Source: CANIZL01 sp043788645
Lineage (GTDB): Bacteria > Verrucomicrobiota > Verrucomicrobiia > Limisphaerales > UBA9464
DNA: 20,149 bases
Direction: 5' to 3'
Assembly: GCA_043788645.1 (NCBI GenBank)
Contig: JAYVTS010000326.1
Span: forward strand, 1 to 20,149
The number at the start of each line of letters is the position of its first letter. The stretch's first letter is position 1. The notes beneath the pieces are model-generated. The model saw only the letters and a program-made list of their open reading frames with translations, had not been told where the DNA came from and searched no databases. The translations under genes and the position numbers were made by a program. Positions 7,436 through 14,142 of the stretch are shown piece after piece.

Positions 7436-7568
7436 TAGCGCCCCAACCCTTATTTCAATTCGGGTTCAAGAGGAGACTCAGGCGCGCCGGAATTTTTGAT
7501 GTGGGCGAAGCGAGAAGGAGGCGCAAATCCAAAGGGCTCTGTCACCAGTGAACAAGGAAGCGAGGATC

Positions 7569-7595
7569 AAAAAACAAACGGAAGAATCTCCGCTT
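7569..7595 (-). terminator. Intrinsic terminator of the response regulator
   Basis: On the minus strand AAGCGGA pairs with TCCGTTT (7 bp including one G-U pair) around a 6-nt loop, followed after one G by six Ts (complement of 7569-7574). It lies 16 nt past the regulator's stop codon, so the regulator is probably transcribed alone. Confidence 0.75.
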
Positions 7596-7610
7596 GAGCG
7601 CGAATTGAAA

Positions 7611-9047
7611 CTAGCGTCCGGGTCCGAGACGATACCGGAGATAATCGCGAGTCACTCCCAGCAGGCGAGCGGCTCCTGAGATATTTCCGTTCGCTTGGTT
7701 CATGGCGAGATTCACTAGGTACAAAATGGCGTTTTCCAATTGGAAGCCGGACTCAGAAAACTGAAACGCCGGGTTGAACCAGGGGGGGTCCGACGATGGG
7801 GGATGGGCCGGGTTATCAGGCCCCTGCGTTTCGAATGTCGGCCCGGGGATGGAAACTCCAGCTCCCATGAGCTGGACCAATTCGATTTCATCCGATTCTT
7901 CGAAGACCAATGCTCGTTCGAGTTCATGGGCCAATTCACGCACATTGCCCGGCCACGCGTACGCCAGCAGGCGGCGTTGCCCCACGGCGGAGAGTTTCTT
8001 AGGGCGGAGCCGGTGTCGACGGGTCAAACGGGCTAACAAAGCTTGAGAAAGTCCAATCAAGTCCTGAGTGCGCTCGCGCAACGGAGGGAGGGGCAGGCGG
8101 AAAAGATCTAAACGATGAAAGAGATCCGCACGAAATCGGCCGTCGGCAACGGCTTGGCGCAGGTCGGTATTGGCGGCGGCGATGACTCGCACGTCGAGCG
8201 GAAGATCTTTCGTAGCTCCGACCCGGCGAATTCGGCCCGATTCAAGCGTGGTGAGCAGTTTCGCTTGCAGGGAGAGGCTCAACGAGGAGAGTTCGTCGAG
8301 GAATAGAGTGCCGCTATGGGCCGCCTCAAAAAGGCCTTGTCGAGTGCTACGGGCATCCGTGAAAGCCCCTTTTTCATGACCGAAAAGTTCCGATTCAGCG
8401 AGCGACTCGGGAATGGCGGCGCAATTGGCCTCCACCAGAGGTGCGGCGGCTCGGGGACCAGCTTGGTGCAACCAGCGGGCGAGCATTGTTTTTCCCGTGC
8501 CGGTTTCGCCGGAGATTAAAACCGGCGGCGGTGGTGATCCGCTCCCGTGGAGTCGGCGATCAGCAGCAAGAATTTTCTGGAGCGCCGATTCGATTCCAAC
8601 CAGCGCGGAGCCGAAATACAGATTTTGCTCGGGGGCGTCCTGGCGTTTGTGCTCCTCCAAACGTGCGGTTTGCCGGGTTTGGCGAGCTCGTGTCATGACA
8701 TGAGCCAAGGCCGCGGGCTCAAAGGGTTTGGTCAGGTATTCCAACGCTCCGGCTTTCATGGCATCGACGGCCCCGGCGACGCCCCCTTCAGCGGTCATGA
8801 CAATCAGGCCGGTGTCGGGCGGAAAGGTCCCGTCTTTGAGCAAATCTGTACCGAGACCATCCGGCAGGTTGACGTCGAGCAAGGCGAAGTCGAACCCCTG
8901 TTCCTCGGCTAATTGTCGGGCTCCCCGTAAATTCTCGGCGGCTTGCACGTCGGCACCAAATCGTTCCAATTGAGCCACAAGTCCCCGCCGAACGAGCGGT
9001 TCGTCGTCAAGTACCAAGATAGAAAGTCCAGCCAATGGAGCCGCCAT
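7611..9047 (-). CDS. NtrC-family sigma-54 response regulator
   Basis: A 478-residue DNA-binding activator of RpoN promoters. The N-terminal receiver has the acidic pair D14/D15, phosphoacceptor D58 (LLDVNLPDG), T85 and K107 (TKPFEP). The central AAA+ domain has Walker A GETGTGKT (180-187), a Walker B region LFLDEL (248-253) and WPGNVREL (365-372). The sigma-54 contact loop reads GAFTDA (227-232) instead of GAFTGA; the T is kept. The C-terminus (about 435-478) is a Fis-type helix-turn-helix (NISGAARLLGVTRDYLRYRL). ATG 9047 was chosen because the receiver starts about 8 residues later; an in-frame start at 9152 would add 35 residues of unusual composition. It is the likely partner of the kinase at 3880-5331, with the putative target gene between them. 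Confidence 0.93.
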   Translation of the reverse strand: MAAPLAGLSILVLDDEPLVRRGLVAQLERFGADVQAAENLRGARQLAEEQGFDFALLDVNLPDGLGTDLLKDGTFPPDTGLIVMTAEGGVAGAVDAMKAGALEYLTKPFEPAALAHVMTRARQTRQTARLEEHKRQDAPEQNLYFGSALVGIESALQKILAADRRLHGSGSPPPPVLISGETGTGKTMLARWLHQAGPRAAAPLVEANCAAIPESLAESELFGHEKGAFTDARSTRQGLFEAAHSGTLFLDELSSLSLSLQAKLLTTLESGRIRRVGATKDLPLDVRVIAAANTDLRQAVADGRFRADLFHRLDLFRLPLPPLRERTQDLIGLSQALLARLTRRHRLRPKKLSAVGQRRLLAYAWPGNVRELAHELERALVFEESDEIELVQLMGAGVSIPGPTFETQGPDNPAHPPSSDPPWFNPAFQFSESGFQLENAILYLVNLAMNQANGNISGAARLLGVTRDYLRYRLGPGR

Positions 9048-9244
9048 AGGCGAAACCGTAGCGGGGACGACGGCGATAGGAAGGAATGCCCACGTTTCAT
9101 TTGCGAAAGGTTGACCCGAGGGCCCCAATTTGATTCTCAAACCAGTGATCACCCTATCCTCAAAAAGTCGTCTCAGCCCGATTCCACCCGGATTCAGGAG
9201 TTCTGAGCTTGAGCTTGGGCCAGAAAATAAACGAAATTCCGAGG

Positions 9245-9273
9245 TTGACCGCCCGTCTCGAAAGCCGTATCAA
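9245..9273 (+). promoter_or_regulatory. Sigma-70-type promoter of the pseudopilin pair
   Basis: TTGACC (9245-9250, 5 of 6 to the -35 consensus) and TATCAA (9268-9273, 4 of 6 to the -10 consensus) are separated by exactly 17 nt. The implied transcript start near 9280 gives a leader of about 28 nt before ATG 9308. I found no sigma-54 site upstream of these genes. Confidence 0.55.
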
Positions 9274-9307
9274 ACTTTGAGTTCCCGCACGGAAATTATC
9301 TGAAATC

Positions 9308-10111
9308 ATGAACCCCACCTCTCGCTCTCGGCGTCGTCACGCGTTCACACTCATTGAACTACTGGTGGTGATTGCTATCATCGCCATCCTCGCGGGTATG
9401 CTTCTGCCCGCATTGGCAAAAGCGAAATCACAGGCGGTTAAAACCCTCTGCGTCAGTAATGAAAAGCAGTGGGGAATCGCGCTGAACCTGTATGCGTCGG
9501 ACTCCGACAACGCGTTTCCGGACAACAAAGATGGGTTCGATCTCAGTTGGATGGGCCCGACCATGCTCCAGTTTTACAAAAACTACCTGATCAAACAATC
9601 CAAACCCGGGACCGGTTCCAAAGCCAAAAAAGCACAGAACAATGTCCTTTTTTGCCCTACGGATGAGTGGCATCGTCAGGCCGATACCTGGTCCTTTGCT
9701 GATTCTGATGCGGTGCGCGACGCGAAGCCCCAGTTGATTGGATACTTTTTCCTACCGGGCCGTCCACGTGGGTCCTATTCTGGAGTTGCCGTGGACAAGG
9801 ATGTTGAGGAGTGGCACTACCGAACCAAGCTCGGGGGTGTCTATAGCCAAGCACCCGTTTTAATCGACCGCCTCCAGGGCCTTGGTCCCCGGACAACGAA
9901 CATTTACGACGGTCGCTTGACGTGGGTCACGACGGATGAAGGCAAGAACTGGGTCACCGCGGTTCATCGCGGTCCCAAAGGCGCACCCGAAGGAGGTAAC
10001 TTTTTGTTCGAGGACGGTCATGTTGAATGGTTCAACGGAAAGAAAGTTAGCCTCGGAGCAGCCCTGGGCAATTGGATGTGCTTTTATAAGATTCCGGTGT
10101 CGGTTCCGTGA
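9308..10111 (+). CDS. Pseudopilin-like protein with type IV N-terminus
   Basis: A 267-residue protein with a short basic leader (SRSRRRHA) and a class III signal cut before F13, with Glu at mature position 5 (FTLIE). A hydrophobic helix (about 15-38) follows. This marks it as a substrate of prepilin peptidase that anchors in the inner membrane and could join a type II secretion or pilus-like fibre. The C-terminal segment NFLFEDGHVEW (231-241), preceded by H220, resembles the H-X9-DG domain common in planctomycetal and verrucomicrobial pseudopilins, although the His-to-DG spacing is longer here. No secretion machinery genes are nearby, as is usual for the many copies in these genomes. A second paralogue begins 6 nt after the stop, so the two form an operon. 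Confidence 0.85.
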   Translation: MNPTSRSRRRHAFTLIELLVVIAIIAILAGMLLPALAKAKSQAVKTLCVSNEKQWGIALNLYASDSDNAFPDNKDGFDLSWMGPTMLQFYKNYLIKQSKPGTGSKAKKAQNNVLFCPTDEWHRQADTWSFADSDAVRDAKPQLIGYFFLPGRPRGSYSGVAVDKDVEEWHYRTKLGGVYSQAPVLIDRLQGLGPRTTNIYDGRLTWVTTDEGKNWVTAVHRGPKGAPEGGNFLFEDGHVEWFNGKKVSLGAALGNWMCFYKIPVSVP

Positions 10112-10117
10112 AGTTTT

Positions 10118-10864
10118 ATGCACATCACCGCTCCTGTTCCGTCTCGTCCATCCTCGCCGGCACGAGCGTTTACGCTCATTGAGTTGCTCGTAGTCATCGC
10201 CATCATTGCCATCCTCGCGGGCATGTTGTTGCCGGCCCTCGCCGCCGCCAAACGAAAGGCCACGGGGATTAAGTGCATCAGCAATCAAAAGCAGATTGGA
10301 TACGCATTCCTCATGTATGCCGATGATTTTAGGGATCTTCTGCCCCTGTGCCAAGACTGGGCGTCATCCGGGGGCAAAGACGGAAAATACGACGTCTATG
10401 TGGCAATGACTAATCGACCTCTTTTCCGCTATCAAGGAAGCCCCGAAATTTTTCGTTGTCCGAATGATAAGGGTGACATTTTTTCAGACACGATCCGCGG
10501 GGTTAAAACCACGAATTGTTACCTCCAATTTGGAAATAGCTACCTGATGGAATGGGCCGCGGATTTTGCCCGTACCAAGCGAATTACCGGCGATATCAAT
10601 GGCGGCGCGACTTACAACGGTCAGTCCATGAAAACGAGCGAAATCGGACTCAGCCCGGTGAACAAGATTATGCAAGGCGATTGGATCTGGCATCCGAACC
10701 GGGGTTGGGACGTCAGCAAGAGTCTCTGGCACAATTACAAAGGAAAAAGCCTCGCCAACGTCCTGTTTGGTGATTCCCACGTTGAGGCGTACAAGTTCCC
10801 CACCATCAAAGACACGGACGCATTTTGGAATGCGGCTCCCAGTCAAACGAACGCCTGGTGGTAG
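10118..10864 (+). CDS. Second pseudopilin-like protein
   Basis: A 248-residue paralogue of the preceding gene, starting 6 nt after its stop. The leader is longer and proline-rich (17 residues), and the mature protein starts at F18 with FTLIE. The N-terminal helix is identical to that of its neighbour over about 25 residues (F18 onward), while the rest is much less alike. The C-terminus keeps a related motif, NVLFGDSHVE (214-223), with H205 upstream; DS replaces DG. CISNQKQIGYAFLMYADD after the helix is also a typical segment of this family. It is probably an inner-membrane pilin-like subunit or a partner of the first. Cys53, Cys78, Cys114 and Cys134 could form disulfides after export. Confidence 0.85.
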   Translation: MHITAPVPSRPSSPARAFTLIELLVVIAIIAILAGMLLPALAAAKRKATGIKCISNQKQIGYAFLMYADDFRDLLPLCQDWASSGGKDGKYDVYVAMTNRPLFRYQGSPEIFRCPNDKGDIFSDTIRGVKTTNCYLQFGNSYLMEWAADFARTKRITGDINGGATYNGQSMKTSEIGLSPVNKIMQGDWIWHPNRGWDVSKSLWHNYKGKSLANVLFGDSHVEAYKFPTIKDTDAFWNAAPSQTNAWW

Positions 10865-10865
10865 G

Positions 10866-10977
10866 TTTTTTGTGACCGAAGGAGCCGCGTTCATCGGTGG
10901 ATCTCCGCCATTTTAAAACCGCACGCCGAGATCGATGAACGCGCAAATGAACCAAACCCTGCAATCCTTTTTTGTGA
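10866..10977. repeat. Long hairpin between 10-bp direct repeats
   Basis: TTTTTTGTGA occurs at 10866-10875 and 10968-10977. Between the copies an 11-bp perfect inverted repeat pairs 10886-10896 with 10933-10943 (CGCGTTCATCG/CGATGAACGCG). An inner 5-bp stem (10901-10905 with 10928-10932) continues it after a 4-nt bulge. It starts 2 nt after the stop of the second pseudopilin. It may be a 3'-end structure of that operon; no U-run abuts the stem, so it is not a standard terminator. The rest of the gap to 11112 holds a GC-rich 12-bp palindrome (11005-11016) and no gene. Confidence 0.55.
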
Positions 10978-11112
10978 GCCAGGCGGAACTTTTTCCCCGA
11001 TTGAGCGGCCGGCCGCAATTGTCGAACTCTGGCGGGTCCGTTTTCGCCCTCGTGTGCGATGAACCCGGATTCCACAAGTGAGGAATTCTGATCCAAGTTT
11101 CTAGTGGGTAGA

Positions 11113-11508
11113 TCATGCCTGAGGTTCAAGCGTCATGAGGTCGCTCGGTCGAGGCACCCGTCCAAGTTCAAAGGTTTTGGAGATGTGTCCGTTGATGATT
11201 TCTTGCAGCTCAACCATTTCCTGTTGAGCGGCAATAAATTCACGGCCCAAAGGATTGCTAGTAAAGCGTTCTTGTAGGGCTTCAAACGCTGTGATTTCAG
11301 TCGGACTGATTAGCATCCCCGCCTCCTGCTTCTGCTGAAGTTCTCCCGCGGTCTGATTGAGTTCGCTATAAAGCCGAGTCGCGGATTCATCGGCGGCGAA
11401 CCTTTGGATCCGTTCGCGGATGGTTTGAAATTGCGGAAGTTCGACCAGCGCGGCGCAGAGTTCGCGAGTCTTGAGGAGGACGGCATTGCCTTCGGAGGGT
11501 GCGTTCAT
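11113..11508 (-). CDS. YlbF-family protein
   Basis: A 131-residue all-helical protein that I match to the YlbF/YmcA (Com_YlbF) family by its layout. This includes an N-terminal helix with LVELPQFQTIRERIQRFAAD, a middle helix with LNQTAGELQQKQEAG, and a C-terminal PLGREFIAAQQEMVELQEIIN that ends in ISKTFELG. In Bacillus, YlbF with YmcA and YaaT adjusts RNase Y-dependent mRNA processing; whether that role holds here is unknown. ATG 11508 was chosen because the family similarity starts about ten residues later; the frame extends upstream to 11805 but that part is antisense to the end of the serine hydrolase gene. It lies 160 nt after the hydrolase on the same strand, with a hairpin between them. 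No Shine-Dalgarno sequence is visible. Confidence 0.72.
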   Translation of the reverse strand: MNAPSEGNAVLLKTRELCAALVELPQFQTIRERIQRFAADESATRLYSELNQTAGELQQKQEAGMLISPTEITAFEALQERFTSNPLGREFIAAQQEMVELQEIINGHISKTFELGRVPRPSDLMTLEPQA

Positions 11509-11627
11509 AATACAAATGGAGGCGTCAGAAACGACAAGCCCGTTTCCGTCGCACGGCCGGGCAAAGGGGCTGACGAGTGGCCCAGAGGCAAACTTGATCC
11601 ATTTGGACCCTGGAGAGCCTGATCGAA

Positions 11628-11656
11628 GGGGTGGGGGAAATCCCCCAAGACACCCC
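11628..11656 (-). terminator. Nested GC hairpin after the serine hydrolase
   Basis: GGGGG (11633-11637) and CCCCC (11642-11646) pair around AAAT. An alternative outer pairing, GGGGTG (11628-11633) with CACCCC (11651-11656), competes with the first base of that stem. It lies 12 nt after the hydrolase stop on the minus strand. No U-run follows, so it may act as an mRNA 3'-end stabiliser or a factor-assisted terminator. Confidence 0.4.
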
Positions 11657-11668
11657 ACTTCGCCGCGA

Positions 11669-12913
11669 TCAATCGAGGGCCTGATACACAGCGGTCCGAA
11701 AGCGAGTGAATAGCCCAAAGGGATCGAAGGGATCGTGCTGACAGAACACCAGCCCCACCAAGTCTTCACCCGGATCGGCAAAAAAATGAGTGGTCGCGGC
11801 CCCACTCCAAAAGAGAGTTCCTTCCGTCCCCGGCTCGCCCGCGTCGGCCACGTTCAATCGAACGCCGCTGAACAGTCCCCACCCATCACCGCGGCCAACA
11901 GAATGAAGTGGGTTTGCCGTGGACCCGAGGGAGTTAAGCCGTCCTAGTTCCCACATTTTACGACTCAGAATTCGGGTGCCGTCGAGAGATCCGCCGTTCG
12001 CCAGCATCTGAGCAAATTTCCCGTAATCCCCAATTGTCGAGAATAAACCCGCCCCACCCGCGGGGATTCCTCGGCCGGGTTCGGCATAGGCCCCAATGAT
12101 CGGGTCGATGGTCCTCAATTTCCCCTTCTCATCTTGGCGATGGAGTTTGCCGAGGCGATCCATTTTGTCAGCGGGAACGTCAAAAAAAGTATCCTCCATG
12201 CCCAGCGGACCGGTGATATGGGTAGCGATGTATTCTTCAAATTTGACACCACTAACCCGCTGGATCAGGAGGCCTAAGACATCGTCACTGATGCTGTAGT
12301 TAAAGGCTGTTCCAGGTTCTGCCAGCAACGGGAGTTTTGCCACCCGTTGGATGAAATCTTCCAATCCTTTGGCATTCCACAGGTCCGCACGTTTATACAA
12401 TTCGTGCACGGGTGAACCGCTGAAAAAATCGTAAGTAAATCCCGCCGTGTGATTCAGGCACATGCGAACGGTTGGCTGAGTTTTTGCTAAAACTTGGGTC
12501 GGGGCATCGGCGGTGCCACCGGTCAATACCTTGAGATCCTTCAATTCCGGAAGGTATTTGGCAATCGGATCATCTAACTGCAGTTGGTCGGCTTCGTAAA
12601 GCTGAAGCGTTGCCACCCCCGTGACGACTTTCGTCATCGAGTAGATGCGGCAGATGGTATCGGGCTCCATCGGTTTCAATAAATCCGCATCCCGTAGGCC
12701 AAAACTCACGTTATGGATCACCTTACCGTGTCGAAGAATGAGCACGTTGACCCCGGCATGTTTGCCTGATTCCACGAACGACTTGACGAGCGTGTTGACG
12801 CGTTCGAGTCGGGCTGGATTGACGGCTTCCGCCTCGGGGTGTGAGATCGGCAACGGCGCGGCGGCGAGCGAAGCGGCCCAGGCCCAACAAAGGAACCATG
12901 CGGAGTGTTTCAT
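11669..12913 (-). CDS. Secreted serine hydrolase, beta-lactamase family
   Basis: A 414-residue protein of the class C beta-lactamase/esterase/DD-peptidase fold. It begins with a signal peptide (MKHSAWFLCWAWAASLAAA). The catalytic motif is S92-M-T-K95, followed by VVTGVATLQLYE, as usual in the family. The second motif is Y206-S in FNYSIS, where the third residue is Ile, not Asn. FWSGAATTHFF (368-378) stands at the place of the KTG or HTG motif. This pattern fits esterase-like or peptidase-like members (EstB type) better than a true beta-lactamase, so no antibiotic resistance role is claimed. It acts after export. It is divergent from the ECF sigma factor gene with a 91-nt shared control region that contains inverted and direct repeats. 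Confidence 0.88.
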   Translation of the reverse strand: MKHSAWFLCWAWAASLAAAPLPISHPEAEAVNPARLERVNTLVKSFVESGKHAGVNVLILRHGKVIHNVSFGLRDADLLKPMEPDTICRIYSMTKVVTGVATLQLYEADQLQLDDPIAKYLPELKDLKVLTGGTADAPTQVLAKTQPTVRMCLNHTAGFTYDFFSGSPVHELYKRADLWNAKGLEDFIQRVAKLPLLAEPGTAFNYSISDDVLGLLIQRVSGVKFEEYIATHITGPLGMEDTFFDVPADKMDRLGKLHRQDEKGKLRTIDPIIGAYAEPGRGIPAGGAGLFSTIGDYGKFAQMLANGGSLDGTRILSRKMWELGRLNSLGSTANPLHSVGRGDGWGLFSGVRLNVADAGEPGTEGTLFWSGAATTHFFADPGEDLVGLVFCQHDPFDPFGLFTRFRTAVYQALD

Positions 12914-12935
12914 CGGTTAACTCAAAGGGTCACTA

Positions 12936-12986
12936 ACACATTTGGAAAAGTCCAGACTCAGAAAATGTGTCTCCGATTGGACTCAG
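12936..12986. promoter_or_regulatory. Repeats in a divergent control region
   Basis: An 8-bp perfect inverted repeat, ACACATTT (12936-12943) and AAATGTGT (12963-12970), encloses 19 nt. GACTCAG appears twice (12955-12961 and 12980-12986), each preceded closely by part of an AGTCCA/TGGACT inverted pair (12949-12954 and 12978-12983). The region lies between the starts of the serine hydrolase and the ECF sigma factor. It may contain an operator; the promoters themselves are not clear. Confidence 0.4.
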
Positions 12987-13004
12987 CGTACATAGAATCA
13001 GTGA

Positions 13005-13988
13005 ATGAGCGACGTGAACGACGGCGATTTATTGATTCGGTTCAGACAGAGTGAGTCGGACGAGGCATTTGCCGCGATCGTGCATCGGCATATCCATCTC
13101 GTGTACTCCGTCGCACTCCGTCACACAACCAACCGGCATGAGGCAGAAGAAATCTCTCAGGCGGTCTTCATCATTCTAGCGCGTAAGGCGCCGTCACTGG
13201 GTCGAGAGACCGTTTTGTCCGGCTGGCTTTGTCACACGGCGCGGCTCGTGGCGGCTAATTTTCTACGTTCAGAACAACGACGCTCCTTCCGTGAGCAAGA
13301 AGCATTTATGCGATCCACTCTCACCGAAACGATTCACCAAGACCCTTGGCACGATTTGGCTCCCCTGCTCGATGAAGCGATGGGGCATCTGCGCTCGAAT
13401 GATCGCGACGCCTTGGTGCTTCGTCATTTCGAGAACCGAACCTTGTCGGAGGTAGGAAAAGTGCTGGGTGTCGGCGAGCGAGCGGCACAAAAACGAGTGG
13501 ATCGCGCCGTGGAAAAGTTGCGGCGATTCTTCAATCAACGGGGAGTTACCACCGCCGCAACCCTTATCGCGGCTCAGCTTTCGGCTCATTCCATTCAGGC
13601 CGCTCCCCTCGGACTCGCCGCAAAAATTTCTACGACAGCCGCAAAAGGGTCCGCTGTCGCAGGTTCAACCCTCACCCTTGTGAAAGGAACAATAAAAACT
13701 ATGGCCTGGTTAAAAACAAAGATCGCGTTAATCGTTGGCACAACGGCATTGCTGGCCGTGGGCACCGGGGTCGCCTCGACCCACCTAGATCAACTCCACG
13801 CACACCTAAACCAACTCCACGCGCACCTGTACCGACTCCACGGCAACGGCAACGATGCCCAGGCGCTCCAAAACAAACAGGAAGCGGAACATTCCGGTGG
13901 CCCCGTCAACGTGGCGAAAGATCCGAACGCCCAAAAACACTTGGACGAACAAAAGGCGTTGCGTGAGCCGCAAAATCCGGCTCGGTAA
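13005..13988 (+). CDS. ECF sigma factor with C-terminal membrane helix
   Basis: A 327-residue sigma-70 family protein of the extracytoplasmic-function type. Sigma region 2 spans about 10-95 (AFAAIVHRHIHLVYSVAL, EAEEISQAVFIILARK, GWLCHTARLVAANFLRSE) and region 4 about 120-178 (LLDEAMGHLRSNDRDALVLRH, TLSEVGKVLGVGERAAQKRV). ECF factors usually stop near 180-200 residues. This one continues with an Ala/Thr-rich linker, a basic segment and a predicted membrane helix (239-258, ALIVGTTALLAVGTG), then three heptads HLDQLHA/HLNQLHA/HLYRLHG (260-280) and a polar tail. The extension probably tethers it to the membrane and may serve as a built-in control element; no separate anti-sigma gene is adjacent. 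ATG 13005 was chosen since region 2 begins within ten residues. A strong terminator follows at 14044. Confidence 0.9.
   Translation: MSDVNDGDLLIRFRQSESDEAFAAIVHRHIHLVYSVALRHTTNRHEAEEISQAVFIILARKAPSLGRETVLSGWLCHTARLVAANFLRSEQRRSFREQEAFMRSTLTETIHQDPWHDLAPLLDEAMGHLRSNDRDALVLRHFENRTLSEVGKVLGVGERAAQKRVDRAVEKLRRFFNQRGVTTAATLIAAQLSAHSIQAAPLGLAAKISTTAAKGSAVAGSTLTLVKGTIKTMAWLKTKIALIVGTTALLAVGTGVASTHLDQLHAHLNQLHAHLYRLHGNGNDAQALQNKQEAEHSGGPVNVAKDPNAQKHLDEQKALREPQNPAR
13782..13844 (+). repeat. Three 21-bp tandem repeats inside the ECF gene
   Basis: Three in-frame 21-bp units (13782, 13803, 13824) encode HLDQLHA, HLNQLHA and HLYRLHG. All begin CACCT and keep CTCCACG near the end. Each heptad has two His and two Leu, giving an amphipathic helix with a histidine stripe just past the membrane helix. 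Confidence 0.85.
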
Positions 13989-14043
13989 TCGTCGAGCCGA
14001 ATCAAAAATCGCGTAAACCAAGACCAGGATTTGCGTGGACTGA

Positions 14044-14074
14044 CCGGGAGGCTGACCAAGCCTCGCGGTTTTTT
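14044..14074 (+). terminator. Intrinsic terminator of the ECF sigma gene
   Basis: CCGGGAGGC (14044-14052) pairs with GCCTCGCGG (14060-14068) with one mismatch and a 7-nt loop, followed by six Ts (14069-14074). It lies 55 nt after the sigma factor stop and ends the transcript before the oxidoreductase gene. Confidence 0.9.
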
Positions 14075-14142
14075 GATTGTTTGCGCCCCGCCGAAGCCCG
14101 CCAAGACTTGAATACGCTCAAAAAACTGCGTTATTCTCCCCT

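Larger units (their letters stand above)
7239..7610. other. Regulatory intergenic region, no gene
   Basis: This 372-nt stretch lies between the response regulator and the small secreted protein. In minus-strand order it holds the regulator's terminator (7569-7595), an unassigned stretch, a cluster of CACCCG half-sites with a 17-bp palindrome (7407-7435), an AT-richer stretch (about 7316-7375), a sigma-54-type promoter (7300-7315) and a hairpin at the predicted mRNA 5' end (7268-7287). I see no coding frame with family resemblance. Confidence 0.7.

Noticed and set aside
11005..11016. GC-rich 12-bp palindrome GCGGCCGGCCGC
   Set aside because: It has no loop, no U-run and no neighbouring half-sites; short GC palindromes are expected by chance in this composition.
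11669..12913. Serine hydrolase as a beta-lactamase resistance gene
   Set aside because: The second motif is YSI, not YSN or YAN, and the KTG-like motif is absent, which fits esterase or peptidase relatives better.
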